Source: Aquipseudomonas alcaligenes (GTDB lineage: Bacteria; Pseudomonadota; Gammaproteobacteria; Pseudomonadales; Pseudomonadaceae). Taken from it: DNA of 37,228 bases. The stretch's first letter is position 1. The number at the start of each line of letters is the position of its first letter. Positions 1 to 7,276 of this stretch are shown here, piece after piece. The position numbers and the translations under genes were made by a program. Under the pieces are notes generated by a model. That model ran no database searches. It was not told the DNA's origin and saw only the letters and a list, made by a program, of their open reading frames with translations. The stretch lies in assembly GCF_003205495.1 (NCBI RefSeq), contig NZ_QJRX01000014.1, forward strand, positions 1-37,228. The letters are read 5' to 3'.

Positions 1-127
1 GCTCGGCCGACGGTTACACCAAGCTGACCGAGAAGCTCGACAAGACCAAGACCGCCCTGCAGGCGGCCAAGGTTGAGCAGGTCAGCCTGGGCAAGGCGCA
101 CCAGGCCGCCGCGGCGACGGTGCAGCG
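1..127. repeat. 127-bp terminal direct repeat (left copy)
   Basis: These 127 bases are repeated exactly at 37102-37228. Both copies lie inside the same tape-measure reading frame, and joining them restores one continuous frame. The natural reading is a circular assembly graph closed with a k-mer overlap of 127, not a biological terminal repeat. The real unit length would then be 37,101 bp. Confidence 0.95.
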
Positions 128-2405
128 CCTCGAGCAGGAATATGCCCAGGCCGCGGCATCGGCCAAGGCCCTGGAGGGCGCAACCGAGGCCACCACGGCC
201 CAGGTGAAGGCCGCGCGCGTCGAGCAGAACCGGCTCGGCCGCGAGCTGGCCAGCGCCACGACCGAGGTCAAGCGCCTGGACGGCGCGCAGGACAAGAACA
301 CCGCCAGCCTACGCACCCTGGAAGCGGCGCAGCGGGCTGAGCGTAACCAGCTCAAGGGCCTGCAGGCCGAGTTGACCAAGGCCGGTGTGGACACTGGCCA
401 GTTGGCCGCCGAGCAGAAACGCCTCGAGAGTGCCACGGAACAAGCCAACGCCGCCCTGCAGTCGCAGCGCGCCCGGCTCGATGCCGTGCGCACCGCCCAG
501 GGCCGCGTCGACGAAAACCGCGGGGCGCGGGCTGATCTGCGCGGGCAGATGCTCGAGACGGCCGCCATCGGTTACCTGGCCGCTAAGCCGGTTGACCAGG
601 CGATGAACCTCGAAGTGGCCATGGCCGACGTGGCCAAGGTCATTAACTTTGGCGAAGGCCAGCGCGAGGCGATGGCGCAGGAGAATCTGCGCCTGGCCAG
701 TGATCGGCTGATCTCCTCGGCCGGCATCACCGCGGTGGATCTGGCCAAGATCCAGTACGCCGCCGGGCAGTCGAATATCGGCGGCGACGAGAAAACCAGC
801 GAGGGCAAGCAGCGGGCGGTGATGGACTTCACCCGCGACGCGGCGATCATGGGCGCTGCCTTCGACATCGACGCGCAGACGGCCGGCGAGACCATGGCCG
901 GCTGGCGGGCCTCGATGAAGCTCGACCGCGGCGGCACGCTCGATCTGGCCAACGCCACCAACCACCTGGGCAACAAGTTCAACGCCACGCCGGCTGACAT
1001 CGCGGCGGTGGTCAAGCGCTACGGCGCTATCGGTAGCGCCTCGGGCCTTGCGCCTGAGCAGAGCGCCGCGCTGTCGGCGGCGTTCCTCAACCCGGGCACC
1101 GAGAAGGAAATCGCCGGTACCGGGTTTAAGAACTTCCTCGGCGCGCTGACCAAGGGCAAGGCAGCAACCAAGGGCCAGCGCGAGACCTGGGAGGAGCTCG
1201 GCTTCGATCCCGAGGAGCTGGCCCTGGGCATGCAACAGAACGCCCCGGCCACCATCAAGACGGTGCTCGAGGCGCTGAAAGCAGCGCCCGAGGAGGAGCA
1301 ATCGGCGCTTGCCACCCAGCTGTTCGGCTCTGAGTCGATAGGCGCGATCATGCCGCTGCTGGCCAACCTCGAGGAGGTTGACCGGGCTTTCGGCCTGGTG
1401 GCCAACGGGGCCGACCGCGCCGGCTCGATGATGAAAGAGGCCGAGGGCGTGGCCAGCACTTCGCGCGCTGGCTGGAATGGCTTTGTGGCCAAGCTGACGC
1501 GCCTCTCGACGTTGGTCGGTACCGCGATGCTACCCGCGCTCGACGCCGTCCTGGTGCCCTTGGGTGCCCTGGTCGACGGGCTGAGCTGGGCGGCTGAGAC
1601 CTTCCCCAACGTCACGGCCGGCATTGCCGTCGCCGGTGGCGCGCTGGCCGCGATGAAGGTCGGGGCGCTGGGCCTCAAGTTTGCCGGGCTGCTGGTCGGC
1701 CAGGCGTTCAACAAGGCCGGCCTGGCGCGCGTCAAGCTGGACGCGAACACCGCGCGCACGGCGATGACGGCCGACGCTGCGGTCATGCGCTTGAACGCTG
1801 CCATGGCCCGCCTGGGCGTTGGCGGTGGTGGCCCTGCAGTCGGTGGCCGCGGCGGGCGTGGCGGCCGTGGTGGTCGAGCTGGCCGCGGTGGCGGCCTGGG
1901 CGTGAAGGCGGGCGGCGCGCTGATGCTGGCGGCCGGCGCGGTGGATCTCGCCCAGGTGGTGATGGATGACGACTCGACCGGCGAAGACGTCGGCGGCTCG
2001 CTCGGCGCTACCGCTGGCGGCATGGGCGGCATGTGGGCCGGCGCTGCTGCAGGCGCGGCCATTGGCTCTGTGGTGCCGCTTGTTGGCACCGCCATCGGCG
2101 GCCTGCTCGGCGGTGCGCTTGGCGCGTGGTTGGGCAGCGAAGCGGGCGGCGCGCTGGGCGGCATGGCCGGCTCGGCGGTTGACCGGCTGCGCAGCCCTGA
2201 CGAGGTCGCGGCCGCGGTGACCAATGCGGACAACCGGCAGATCACTTTCGCGCCTCAGATCCAAGTCAACGGTGCCGACCATGCAACCAGCGAAGCGCTG
2301 GCCAACCAGGTGATGGCGAAAATGCGCGGCGACTTTGTGCCGCTGATGATGGCCGACCCGCTCGCCGTTCGGCGTGGCGCGTCTCTGACTGATGGGAGCG
2401 ACTGA
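3..2405 (+). CDS. Tail tape-measure protein (3' part; gene continues across the circular join)
   Basis: This is the C-terminal 800 residues of the tape-measure protein, which sets tail length and is threaded through the tail tube. With the 151 bases at 36951-37101 the whole gene encodes about 851 residues, close to P2 gpT. The first 150 or so residues are Ala/Gln/Glu/Lys-rich coiled coil. A TP901/P2-type tape-measure core follows. Hydrophobic stretches lie around base 1600-1700, and small-residue, Gly/Ala-rich membrane-like segments at about 2020-2170. A run of RGG repeats is encoded at about 1845-1900. Its place between E/E' and U matches P2 order (E, E', T, U, X, D). It ends one base into the start codon of the next gene. 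Confidence 0.93.
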   Translation, partial: SADGYTKLTEKLDKTKTALQAAKVEQVSLGKAHQAAAATVQRLEQEYAQAAASAKALEGATEATTAQVKAARVEQNRLGRELASATTEVKRLDGAQDKNTASLRTLEAAQRAERNQLKGLQAELTKAGVDTGQLAAEQKRLESATEQANAALQSQRARLDAVRTAQGRVDENRGARADLRGQMLETAAIGYLAAKPVDQAMNLEVAMADVAKVINFGEGQREAMAQENLRLASDRLISSAGITAVDLAKIQYAAGQSNIGGDEKTSEGKQRAVMDFTRDAAIMGAAFDIDAQTAGETMAGWRASMKLDRGGTLDLANATNHLGNKFNATPADIAAVVKRYGAIGSASGLAPEQSAALSAAFLNPGTEKEIAGTGFKNFLGALTKGKAATKGQRETWEELGFDPEELALGMQQNAPATIKTVLEALKAAPEEEQSALATQLFGSESIGAIMPLLANLEEVDRAFGLVANGADRAGSMMKEAEGVASTSRAGWNGFVAKLTRLSTLVGTAMLPALDAVLVPLGALVDGLSWAAETFPNVTAGIAVAGGALAAMKVGALGLKFAGLLVGQAFNKAGLARVKLDANTARTAMTADAAVMRLNAAMARLGVGGGGPAVGGRGGRGGRGGRAGRGGGLGVKAGGALMLAAGAVDLAQVVMDDDSTGEDVGGSLGATAGGMGGMWAGAAAGAAIGSVVPLVGTAIGGLLGGALGAWLGSEAGGALGGMAGSAVDRLRSPDEVAAAVTNADNRQITFAPQIQVNGADHATSEALANQVMAKMRGDFVPLMMADPLAVRRGASLTDGSD

Positions 2406-2794
2406 TGCGACAGCAGATGGCCCTGGGCGAGTTCGTGTTCGGCCTCGCCTCTGGCTTCCCGTATGAGCGCCTCGCGCGCAAGACCACGGGCGGCTGGGTA
2501 GACCTGGACATCATCAGCAGCAAGCCGATGTCGCACAACACTGGCCAGGGCCTGGAGTCGCTGCGGCTGAGCGGCAAGGCCCAACTGGCGGCTGGCATGG
2601 CCAAGCTCGACGAGCTGCGCGCCATGGCCGACGCGCGCCAGCCCTACACCCTGGTCGACGGCGTCGGCCGGGTGTGGGGGCGCTGGCGAATCGACGCCGT
2701 GAGCGAAGACCAGGAGCGGGTGATCGACGACGGTACCGCGACGCTCCTGTCGTGGACGCTTGAGCTGCAGGAGTTCGTCAATGCGACGGGTTAG
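2405..2794 (+). CDS. U: Phage tail protein U (P2 gpU-like)
   Basis: A 129-residue protein of the P2 gpU family, a tail completion component acting at the head-proximal end of the tail tube. The N-terminal MALGEFVFGL and the central WVDLDIISSK and GRWRID stretches fit the family. The start codon shares its A with the tape-measure stop (TGATG), and the next gene starts 14 bases before its end, so T, U, X and D form one translationally coupled late run. Family assignment is by recognition of motif, length and gene order. Confidence 0.88.
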   Translation: MRQQMALGEFVFGLASGFPYERLARKTTGGWVDLDIISSKPMSHNTGQGLESLRLSGKAQLAAGMAKLDELRAMADARQPYTLVDGVGRVWGRWRIDAVSEDQERVIDDGTATLLSWTLELQEFVNATG

Positions 2795-2993
2795 AACCAT
2801 CGCCGGTGATACGGCAAACGTGCTGCTCTTTCGCGAGCTGGGGCGCTCTGACGACGAGGCCGAGGAGGCCTTGTGGTTGGTCAACCCTGGCCTGGCTGAG
2901 CATGGCCCGGCCCTGCCGGCTGGCTTATGGGTGAACCTGCCCGAGCTGGCCAGCAAGCCGGCCCAGGCTGCACCGCTTACCGCTTGGGATTAA
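2781..2993 (+). CDS. X: Phage tail protein X (P2 gpX-like)
   Basis: A 70-residue protein. The ATG at 2781, inside the end of U, gives the usual gpX length. The region VRTIAGDTANVLLFRELG followed by a LVNPGLA motif is typical of the short LysM-like fold of gpX. That family is needed in tail assembly and is thought to bind peptidoglycan. It is followed 9 bases later by D with a strong ribosome site. Confidence 0.85.
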   Translation: MRRVRTIAGDTANVLLFRELGRSDDEAEEALWLVNPGLAEHGPALPAGLWVNLPELASKPAQAAPLTAWD

Positions 2994-3002
2994 GGAGGGT
3001 GC

Positions 3003-4022
3003 ATGGCTATCGGATACACGCCAGCGGTCGAGATCTACGGCAGCAATGCCGCCCTGATCAATGCGCGCCTGGTTGACTGGGAGCACGTCGACGCCGCGGG
3101 CGTCGAGTCGGACACCCTCAAGCTAACGGTGAACATCGAGGGCCTCGACGGCTTGCCCAGCGTCGACGGCAAGGTGGGGCTGCGGGTCGGTTACAAGGAA
3201 ACGGGCCTGGTGGACAAGGGCGAGTTTGTCGTCACGCGCACCACGCCCCAACTGTTCCCGGCCCTGCTGCTGATCGTGGCCACCGCTGCGCCCTTCAAGG
3301 TGAAGGACGAGACCGGCTTCAAGGCCCGGCGCTCGGCCAGCTACGCCATGACCACGCTCGGCCAGGTATTCCGCCAGCTGACCACCAAGCACGGCTTCTC
3401 GCCGCGCGTGGCCCCCGAGCTGGACGCGATACCAATCGCCCACATCGACCAGTCGAACGAAACGGACATGGGCTTTCTGACCCGGCTCGCGCGCCGCTAT
3501 GACGCGGTGACAAAGCCGGTCAATGACCTCTACGTGCTGGCCCGTCGGGGCCAGGTCAAGACGCTGAGCGGCAAGACCCTGCCACCGGTGACGCTGTCGG
3601 TGACCAAGGACAACCGCCCGGGCGAGCGCGCCTTTATTGCGGCGAGCATCGACCAGGACAGCCGCGTGCGCTTCAAGGGCTGCAAGACCACCTGGTGGGA
3701 CGGCAGCGCGGGCAAGGAATGCGTGGTGGAAGTGGGCGAGGGGCCGTTCAAGACGGTGCGCCAGCGTTACCAGAACGAAGCCGAGGCGAAGGCCGCGGCC
3801 GAGGGCGAGCAGCGCAAGACGCAGCGCGAGGCGGCAAAGCTGCGGATTGATTGCCCAGGCAATCCGGCGCTAAGCGCCGAGGGGCTGCTCGAGCTCGATG
3901 ACAGCTGGCCCAGTTTCATGCGTGGCACCTGGTCAATCGACAAGGTGACCGCCAGCGGATCGCGCCAGCAAAGCTACCGCTGCACCCTCGAGGCGACCTA
4001 TCCAGACGGCCGCCAAGAGTAA
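3003..4022 (+). CDS. D: Late control / tail hub protein D (P2 gpD-like)
   Basis: A 339-residue protein of the P2 gpD (late control D, VgrG-like hub) family. It forms the central baseplate hub at the tube tip together with the V spike. A strong ribosome site (AAGGAGGG) lies 6 bases before the ATG. Recognisable features are the start GYTPAVEIYG, a family-typical segment IDQSNETDMGFLTRLARRYD at about residues 141-160, and a C-terminal segment ending in CTLEATYPDG. It is the last gene of the tail operon. In P2 this position is followed by the activator ogr; here it is followed by Com and a methyltransferase. Confidence 0.9.
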   Translation: MAIGYTPAVEIYGSNAALINARLVDWEHVDAAGVESDTLKLTVNIEGLDGLPSVDGKVGLRVGYKETGLVDKGEFVVTRTTPQLFPALLLIVATAAPFKVKDETGFKARRSASYAMTTLGQVFRQLTTKHGFSPRVAPELDAIPIAHIDQSNETDMGFLTRLARRYDAVTKPVNDLYVLARRGQVKTLSGKTLPPVTLSVTKDNRPGERAFIAASIDQDSRVRFKGCKTTWWDGSAGKECVVEVGEGPFKTVRQRYQNEAEAKAAAEGEQRKTQREAAKLRIDCPGNPALSAEGLLELDDSWPSFMRGTWSIDKVTASGSRQQSYRCTLEATYPDGRQE

Positions 4023-4130
4023 ACGAGGGCACCAGGCCGGGCCGCGGGAACGGCTCGACCTGGTACCAACCTGCAGACCATGCCTGCAAGCCAGCCAAGG
4101 CCCCCGCGCTCTCGAGAGCGGCGGCGAGCC

Positions 4131-4156
4131 TAGCAGAATCAAAGGCTTAGCAGAAT
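4131..4156 (+). repeat. Tandem TAGCAGAAT repeat in the com leader
   Basis: The 9-mer TAGCAGAAT occurs at 4131-4139 and again at 4148-4156, 17 bases apart. The second copy runs into the com start codon. No convincing Shine-Dalgarno sequence precedes com. The repeat could be a regulatory or RNA-binding element, but its function is not known. The rest of the D-com gap (4023-4130) shows only a CTCTCGAGAG palindrome. Confidence 0.5.
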
Positions 4157-4340
4157 GCTTAATCCAATACGCTGTGGGGGCTGTGAGCGCCTCCTCGCCA
4201 AAATCGGCCACGGTGCCGAGATCCAGATCAAGTGCCCACGTTGCGGCACCTTGAACCATTTGAAGGCCTCGAGCCTCCCAGCCGACCGCCTCGAGCGGCC
4301 CTTAAAGGCTGTGGAAAATGACCAACACCAACACCCGTAA
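4155..4340 (+). CDS. com: Com-like zinc-binding translational regulator
   Basis: A 61-residue protein of the Mu Com family. In Mu, Com is a small zinc-finger RNA-binding protein that activates translation of the downstream mom DNA-modification mRNA. Family signatures seen are IRCGGCERLLAK and IQIKCPRCGTLNHLKA, with zinc ligands Cys7, Cys10, Cys27 and Cys30. The gene overlaps the methyltransferase start by 23 bases, the same com-mom arrangement but with a methyltransferase in the mom position. A hairpin covering the methyltransferase ribosome site lies within its 3' end. The family call is strong; the target is inferred from context. Confidence 0.88.
   Translation: MLNPIRCGGCERLLAKIGHGAEIQIKCPRCGTLNHLKASSLPADRLERPLKAVENDQHQHP
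4277..4314 (+). promoter_or_regulatory. RNA hairpin covering the methyltransferase ribosome site
   Basis: In the mRNA, CCCAGCC (4277-4283) can pair with GGCTGTGG (4307-4314, one bulged T). This encloses a smaller CCGC/GCGG hairpin (4286-4289 with 4295-4298). The closing strand holds the only G-rich sequence ahead of the methyltransferase ATG (4318), so the fold would hide its weak ribosome site. This resembles the Mu mom translation-inhibitory stem that Com relieves. Seen by pairing only; no folding energy was computed. Confidence 0.55.
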
Positions 4341-5055
4341 CGCCCTGTACCGCGGCGACTCGCTGCAGATCCTTTCCGGCCTCGAGGCCGGCACCTTCGA
4401 CGCACTGATCACCGACCCGCCCTACTCGAGCGGCGGCATTCACATGGGCTCGCGCCAGCAGTCGGCGTCTACCAAGTATGTGCAGGGCGGTCAAAAGCTG
4501 GCCTATCACGACTTCGAGGGTGAGAACCGCGACCAGCGCTCGCACGGCTACTGGATGACGCTCTGGCTTTCGGAGTGTTACCGCCTTCTGAAAGAGGGCT
4601 CGCCGGTTTGCCTGTTCACCGACTGGCGTCAGCTGCCGTTGACTACTGACGCCCTGCAGGCCGCCGGCTTTACCTGGCGCGGAATCCTGCCATGGGACAA
4701 AACCGAGGGCGTGCGGCCCCAGCTGGGCCGCTTCCGTAATCAAGCCGAGTACGTGGTATGGGGTAGCAAGGGCGGTATGCCGCTCGACCGCAAGGTGCCC
4801 GTGCTGCCCGGGGTGATTCGCGAGCCTGTGCGCCAGGTCGATAAGCACCACATGACCGGCAAGCCGACCGAGCTGATGCGCCAGGTTGTCAGGATCTGCG
4901 AGCCCGGCGGCCGGATCCTCGACCCGTTCGCGGGATCTGGCACCACTCTGGTGGCGGCCGAGCTCGAGGGCTACGGCTGGGCCGGCTGCGAGTTGTCCGA
5001 GCACTATCACCAGGTGGCCGCTGGCCGCCTGCGCGCGCTCGGCGCTGAGTTGTAA
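4318..5055 (+). CDS. DNA methyltransferase (amino-methylating, beta-type motif order)
   Basis: A 245-residue N6-adenine or N4-cytosine DNA methyltransferase. The catalytic motif DPPY is at residues 33-36 and the AdoMet-binding motif FAGSG at 204-208. Catalytic before AdoMet motif is the beta-class order. KHHMTGKPTELM at about 176-187 is typical of the family. No restriction endonuclease partner is adjacent, so it is an orphan enzyme, probably protecting phage DNA from host restriction. The ribosome site is weak and lies in a hairpin overlapped by com, so Com-dependent translation is likely. Target sequence cannot be read from the protein. A strong bidirectional terminator follows. Confidence 0.9.
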   Translation: MTNTNTRNALYRGDSLQILSGLEAGTFDALITDPPYSSGGIHMGSRQQSASTKYVQGGQKLAYHDFEGENRDQRSHGYWMTLWLSECYRLLKEGSPVCLFTDWRQLPLTTDALQAAGFTWRGILPWDKTEGVRPQLGRFRNQAEYVVWGSKGGMPLDRKVPVLPGVIREPVRQVDKHHMTGKPTELMRQVVRICEPGGRILDPFAGSGTTLVAAELEGYGWAGCELSEHYHQVAAGRLRALGAEL

Positions 5056-5063
5056 CCAAAGAA

Positions 5064-5099
5064 AAGCCCCCACTGCCTCGCGGCGGTGGGGGCTTTTTT
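5064..5099 (+). terminator. Bidirectional rho-independent terminator
   Basis: AAGCCCCCAC...GTGGGGGCTT forms a long GC-rich stem. It is followed by TTTTTT on the plus strand and by TTTTC on the minus strand. It ends the late tail/com/methyltransferase transcript and the convergent minus-strand transcript ending at 5114. Confidence 0.9.
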
Positions 5100-5113
5100 C
5101 GTTTCTGGATCCG

Positions 5114-5479
5114 CTACAGCTTGGCCAGCACACCGGGCGGCATGGTGACGGGCTTCTCGCGGTCGACGTACAGCCGCGGCAGGCTCTGATAAGGGCCGGG
5201 GCCGCGCGCCTCGAGGCGCTGGGTCACGCCCTGGGCCACGCCGTTGCCGGTCGCCCAGGCCTCGCCGCGCTGCAGCCATACGGCAGGCGCGCCGCGGCCG
5301 ATTGAGCACAGCGCCCAGGTCTCGCCGGCTTCCTGCAGGGTCTCGCAGCTGGGCTCATAGCCGGCCGCCTTGTGGGCGTTGGCTAGGCCTTGGGTTTGGC
5401 TTCCGGCCAGGTCGGCCAGCAGGGCAGCGCCGATGCCGATCGCTACCGCGCCGCCGATCACCAGGTGGGTCTTTTTCAT
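5114..5479 (-). CDS. Hypothetical membrane-anchored or exported protein, 121 aa
   Basis: Not recognised. The chosen ATG (5479) follows an AGAGGAGA ribosome site, and the protein begins MKKTHLVIGGAVAIGIGAAL, a positively charged end followed by a hydrophobic segment. That fits a signal peptide or an uncleaved N-terminal anchor with the remainder outside the cytoplasm. Two cysteines (in PSCETLQ and WALCSIG) may form a disulphide. It lies convergent to the methyltransferase and is separated from the upstream minus-strand genes by a terminator at 5519-5544, so it probably has its own promoter. An accessory (lysogenic conversion) gene is possible. Confidence 0.6.
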   Translation of the reverse strand: MKKTHLVIGGAVAIGIGAALLADLAGSQTQGLANAHKAAGYEPSCETLQEAGETWALCSIGRGAPAVWLQRGEAWATGNGVAQGVTQRLEARGPGPYQSLPRLYVDREKPVTMPPGVLAKL

Positions 5480-5518
5480 GCGCGCACGTCTCCTCTGTGG
5501 TGCGCGCGCAGGGTAACA

Positions 5519-5544
5519 AAAAGCCCGCCGAGTGGGCGGGCTTG
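5519..5544 (-). terminator. Rho-independent terminator of the minus-strand accessory operon
   Basis: Read on the minus strand, AAGCCCGCC and GGCGGGCTT form a 9-bp stem with a short loop, followed by TTTTTG. It sits just after the stop of the ASCH-like gene and closes the par-accessory operon. Confidence 0.85.
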
Positions 5545-5553
5545 TGGGTCGGG

Positions 5554-5838
5554 CTACATGGGGCGGTGCGTCACGTCGATGGCGAACACCTCGACCGGAT
5601 CCGGCCCGAAGTGAGGGTGCGTGATGGTCGTCAGGCGGTAGCCCTTCCATGGCAGCACCAGTCGGCGGATTACGTCGCCGCGGGGCGGGTAGCCGCGCAG
5701 CAGCTCGATGCGGTCATACTCTCGGCCTTCTAATCGCTTCCGCCAGTAAGGCGTCACCGCGCGAAATTCCTCGGGCTTGGTGCCTGCCTTGATCGCGTCG
5801 AAGTATTCGCCCTTGAGGGGTATGGTCAGGGTTCGCAT
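5554..5838 (-). CDS. ASCH-domain-like small protein, 94 aa
   Basis: The sequence IPLKGEYFDAIKAGTKPEEFR is characteristic of small phage ASCH/PUA-like proteins, a fold that binds RNA or modified nucleobases. The ATG at 5838 follows a good AGAGGGGAA ribosome site 2 bases after the preceding stop. It is the last gene of the minus-strand operon that starts at parA. The exact ligand is unknown; a role in RNA handling or against host defences is only a guess from the fold family. Confidence 0.7.
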   Translation of the reverse strand: MRTLTIPLKGEYFDAIKAGTKPEEFRAVTPYWRKRLEGREYDRIELLRGYPPRGDVIRRLVLPWKGYRLTTITHPHFGPDPVEVFAIDVTHRPM

Positions 5839-5840
5839 GG

Positions 5841-6269
5841 CTATTCCCCTCTGTCGCTGATGCGCCAGGTGCCCGGCGGCAGGGTCTTGTCGATCACAAC
5901 ATCGATGCCGCCGACCTTTAGCGGATCTGGCAGCGCGTCGATGGCCGCGTCGGTCTCGGCCTTGGTCTTGTGGAGCACGCCGCCGGCCATGAATCGCAGG
6001 CCGGCCTGCAGCAGCTTGCGGTAGCGTCTCGCGTCGGCCGCCTCCTGGTCGTCTCGACTCGCGTTCATCAGCTCGGCCACCTTGTCGGCGCTGATGGTGC
6101 GAAGGGTCTCGCTGCACTCGTCGCAGCCGAGCACGAAAAGGCACTCGACCTCGCTGGTTCTCAATCGCCCCTCCTGGACGGCGCAGCCAAGGTGTGTGCG
6201 ATAGTGGGTCTGCCATGTCAGCGACTCGCTGCCGCATTCCCTGCAGGCTTTGGGTTTGGTCTGGATCAT
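5841..6269 (-). CDS. Hypothetical zinc-ribbon protein, 142 aa
   Basis: Two CxxC pairs (Cys9/Cys12 and Cys49/Cys52) suggest one zinc ribbon in the first 55 residues, resembling Lar-type small phage proteins. The rest holds a charged helical stretch (about residues 60-90) and a short C-terminal part ending in GTWRISDRGE. Its ATG overlaps the stop of the upstream gene by 4 bases, and the ASCH-like gene follows 2 bases after its stop, so the three are translationally coupled. Function unknown. Confidence 0.6.
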   Translation of the reverse strand: MIQTKPKACRECGSESLTWQTHYRTHLGCAVQEGRLRTSEVECLFVLGCDECSETLRTISADKVAELMNASRDDQEAADARRYRKLLQAGLRFMAGGVLHKTKAETDAAIDALPDPLKVGGIDVVIDKTLPPGTWRISDRGE

Positions 6270-6418
6270 GGTTGCTCCTGGTCTTCGCTGGTCTCTGGAT
6301 CCTGCAGGCTCGCGCAGGCGATGCGGTACAGCAGCACCAGGCTGGCCACTAGGGCCGCCCCGGCGCTGAACAGCAAGCCGAGCAGCTGCTCGGCGGGGCT
6401 GGATGCGTTGCGGCTCAT
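6266..6418 (-). CDS. Small membrane protein, 50 aa
   Basis: Starts MSRNASSPAEQLLGLLFSAG and contains one hydrophobic segment of about 22 residues (LLGLLFSAGAALVASLVLLY), then a short acidic tail rich in Glu, Asp and Gln. Its stop overlaps the next start (ATGA) and its start overlaps the end of the upstream gene by 4 bases, which supports it as a real coupled gene despite its size. A single-pass inner-membrane protein of unknown role. Confidence 0.55.
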   Translation of the reverse strand: MSRNASSPAEQLLGLLFSAGAALVASLVLLYRIACASLQDPETSEDQEQP

Positions 6419-6738
6419 AGGTTGGCCTCCCGCTGCAGCGCGCGCAGGAGCTCGTGGTCGACGCCTGGGATCTCGAACTCCTCGCGCAGGTAGTTGACGA
6501 TCACCGCGGCCAGCTCGACGGCCGCGGTGGCTCGCGCAATGCTGCCGCTGTTGGTGCTGACCAGCCCGCCGGCGCGGGCGCTGGTCGCCTTGTGCGCCAC
6601 GGGTTGCTCCCTGACGACCAGGTCGAGCAGTTCGCTTGCCTGGAAGCCCTGGTGCTCGAGGATGGCCGCGGCGATGGCGCGGACGCGGTGCAGATCCTCG
6701 GGCTCGATGGCGCTGGATACGTTCTCTGTGATGCTCAT
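6415..6738 (-). CDS. Hypothetical protein, 107 aa
   Basis: Not recognised. The ATG at 6738 follows GGGGAGG with 7 bases spacing, and this site is encoded inside the upstream gene whose TGA overlaps the ATG. The protein is mostly helical: EDLHRVRAIAAAILEHQGF, a Ser/Thr/Ala linker near residue 50-68, then AAVELAAVIVNYLREEFEIPGVDHELLRALQ. Soluble by appearance, no catalytic motif. Part of the coupled accessory run downstream of the partition genes. Confidence 0.55.
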   Translation of the reverse strand: MSITENVSSAIEPEDLHRVRAIAAAILEHQGFQASELLDLVVREQPVAHKATSARAGGLVSTNSGSIARATAAVELAAVIVNYLREEFEIPGVDHELLRALQREANL

Positions 6739-6887
6739 CAGGCGGCCTCCCCGATCATGCGCAGGATGCCGTGCCAGGCCGTCAGGCACTGTTGCTCGGC
6801 GAATTGGCGCACCAGGTCGCGATAGCGCGGATCTCGCGCCAGGTGCAGCGGCAGGCTTGCCGCGGTGGTATAGTCGCGTGCGGACAT
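6738..6887 (-). CDS. Small hypothetical protein, 49 aa
   Basis: Reads MSARDYTTAASLPLHLARDP and ends HGILRMIGEAA. A GAGGG ribosome site lies 8 bases before the ATG and the stop overlaps the next start (TGATG), so the coding call rests on coupling and ribosome site. First gene of the accessory run, 68 bases after the small partition gene. No recognised family. Confidence 0.5.
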   Translation of the reverse strand: MSARDYTTAASLPLHLARDPRYRDLVRQFAEQQCLTAWHGILRMIGEAA

Positions 6888-6955
6888 ATTCGGAACCCTC
6901 CAAGGTCTATGTGTCTGGCCCGGTTAGCGGTTGCCGCCGCTGCCGGGCTGTTTCT

Positions 6956-7276
6956 TCACTTCATCAGCGATTCAAGCCGGCGGCGCAGCTCGGGCACGTC
7001 GTCAACCTTGAACCGCCCCTCGCCCCGCCCGTACTTCTCGAACAGATCCTCGATAGCCTCGAGCAGCAGGTGCTTAACCGGCACGCCGTCGGTGGTCATG
7101 TTCTTTAGCTCGGCCATGCCCTTGTGGTATTTCGGCGCGGCCAGCACCTTGAGCTGCTTCTCGTCAGCGTCGGCCACTACAGCGCGGCGCGCCTTCTCGA
7201 CGTGCTCGCGGTCTGCAGTGCTTACCGTGGGCCGCACGGCGCTGGGGCGAACGATGCTTGGCTTTTCTGCTTTCAT
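6956..7276 (-). CDS. parB: Small partition DNA-binding protein (RHH / ParG-like)
   Basis: A 106-residue protein directly downstream of parA, sharing an ATGA overlap. Residues about 1-45 are basic and disordered-looking. Residues about 60-85 (TTDGVPVKHLLLEAIEDLFE) have the strand-helix-helix pattern of ribbon-helix-helix repressors such as ParG. This pairing (short ParA plus small RHH protein) is the type Ib partition layout. It probably binds the centromere and represses the par promoter. Candidate sites are the GTAC-core boxes at 7980-8013, 14391-14433 and 20874-20921. The fold is inferred from pattern, not alignment. Confidence 0.65.
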   Translation of the reverse strand: MKAEKPSIVRPSAVRPTVSTADREHVEKARRAVVADADEKQLKVLAAPKYHKGMAELKNMTTDGVPVKHLLLEAIEDLFEKYGRGEGRFKVDDVPELRRRLESLMK

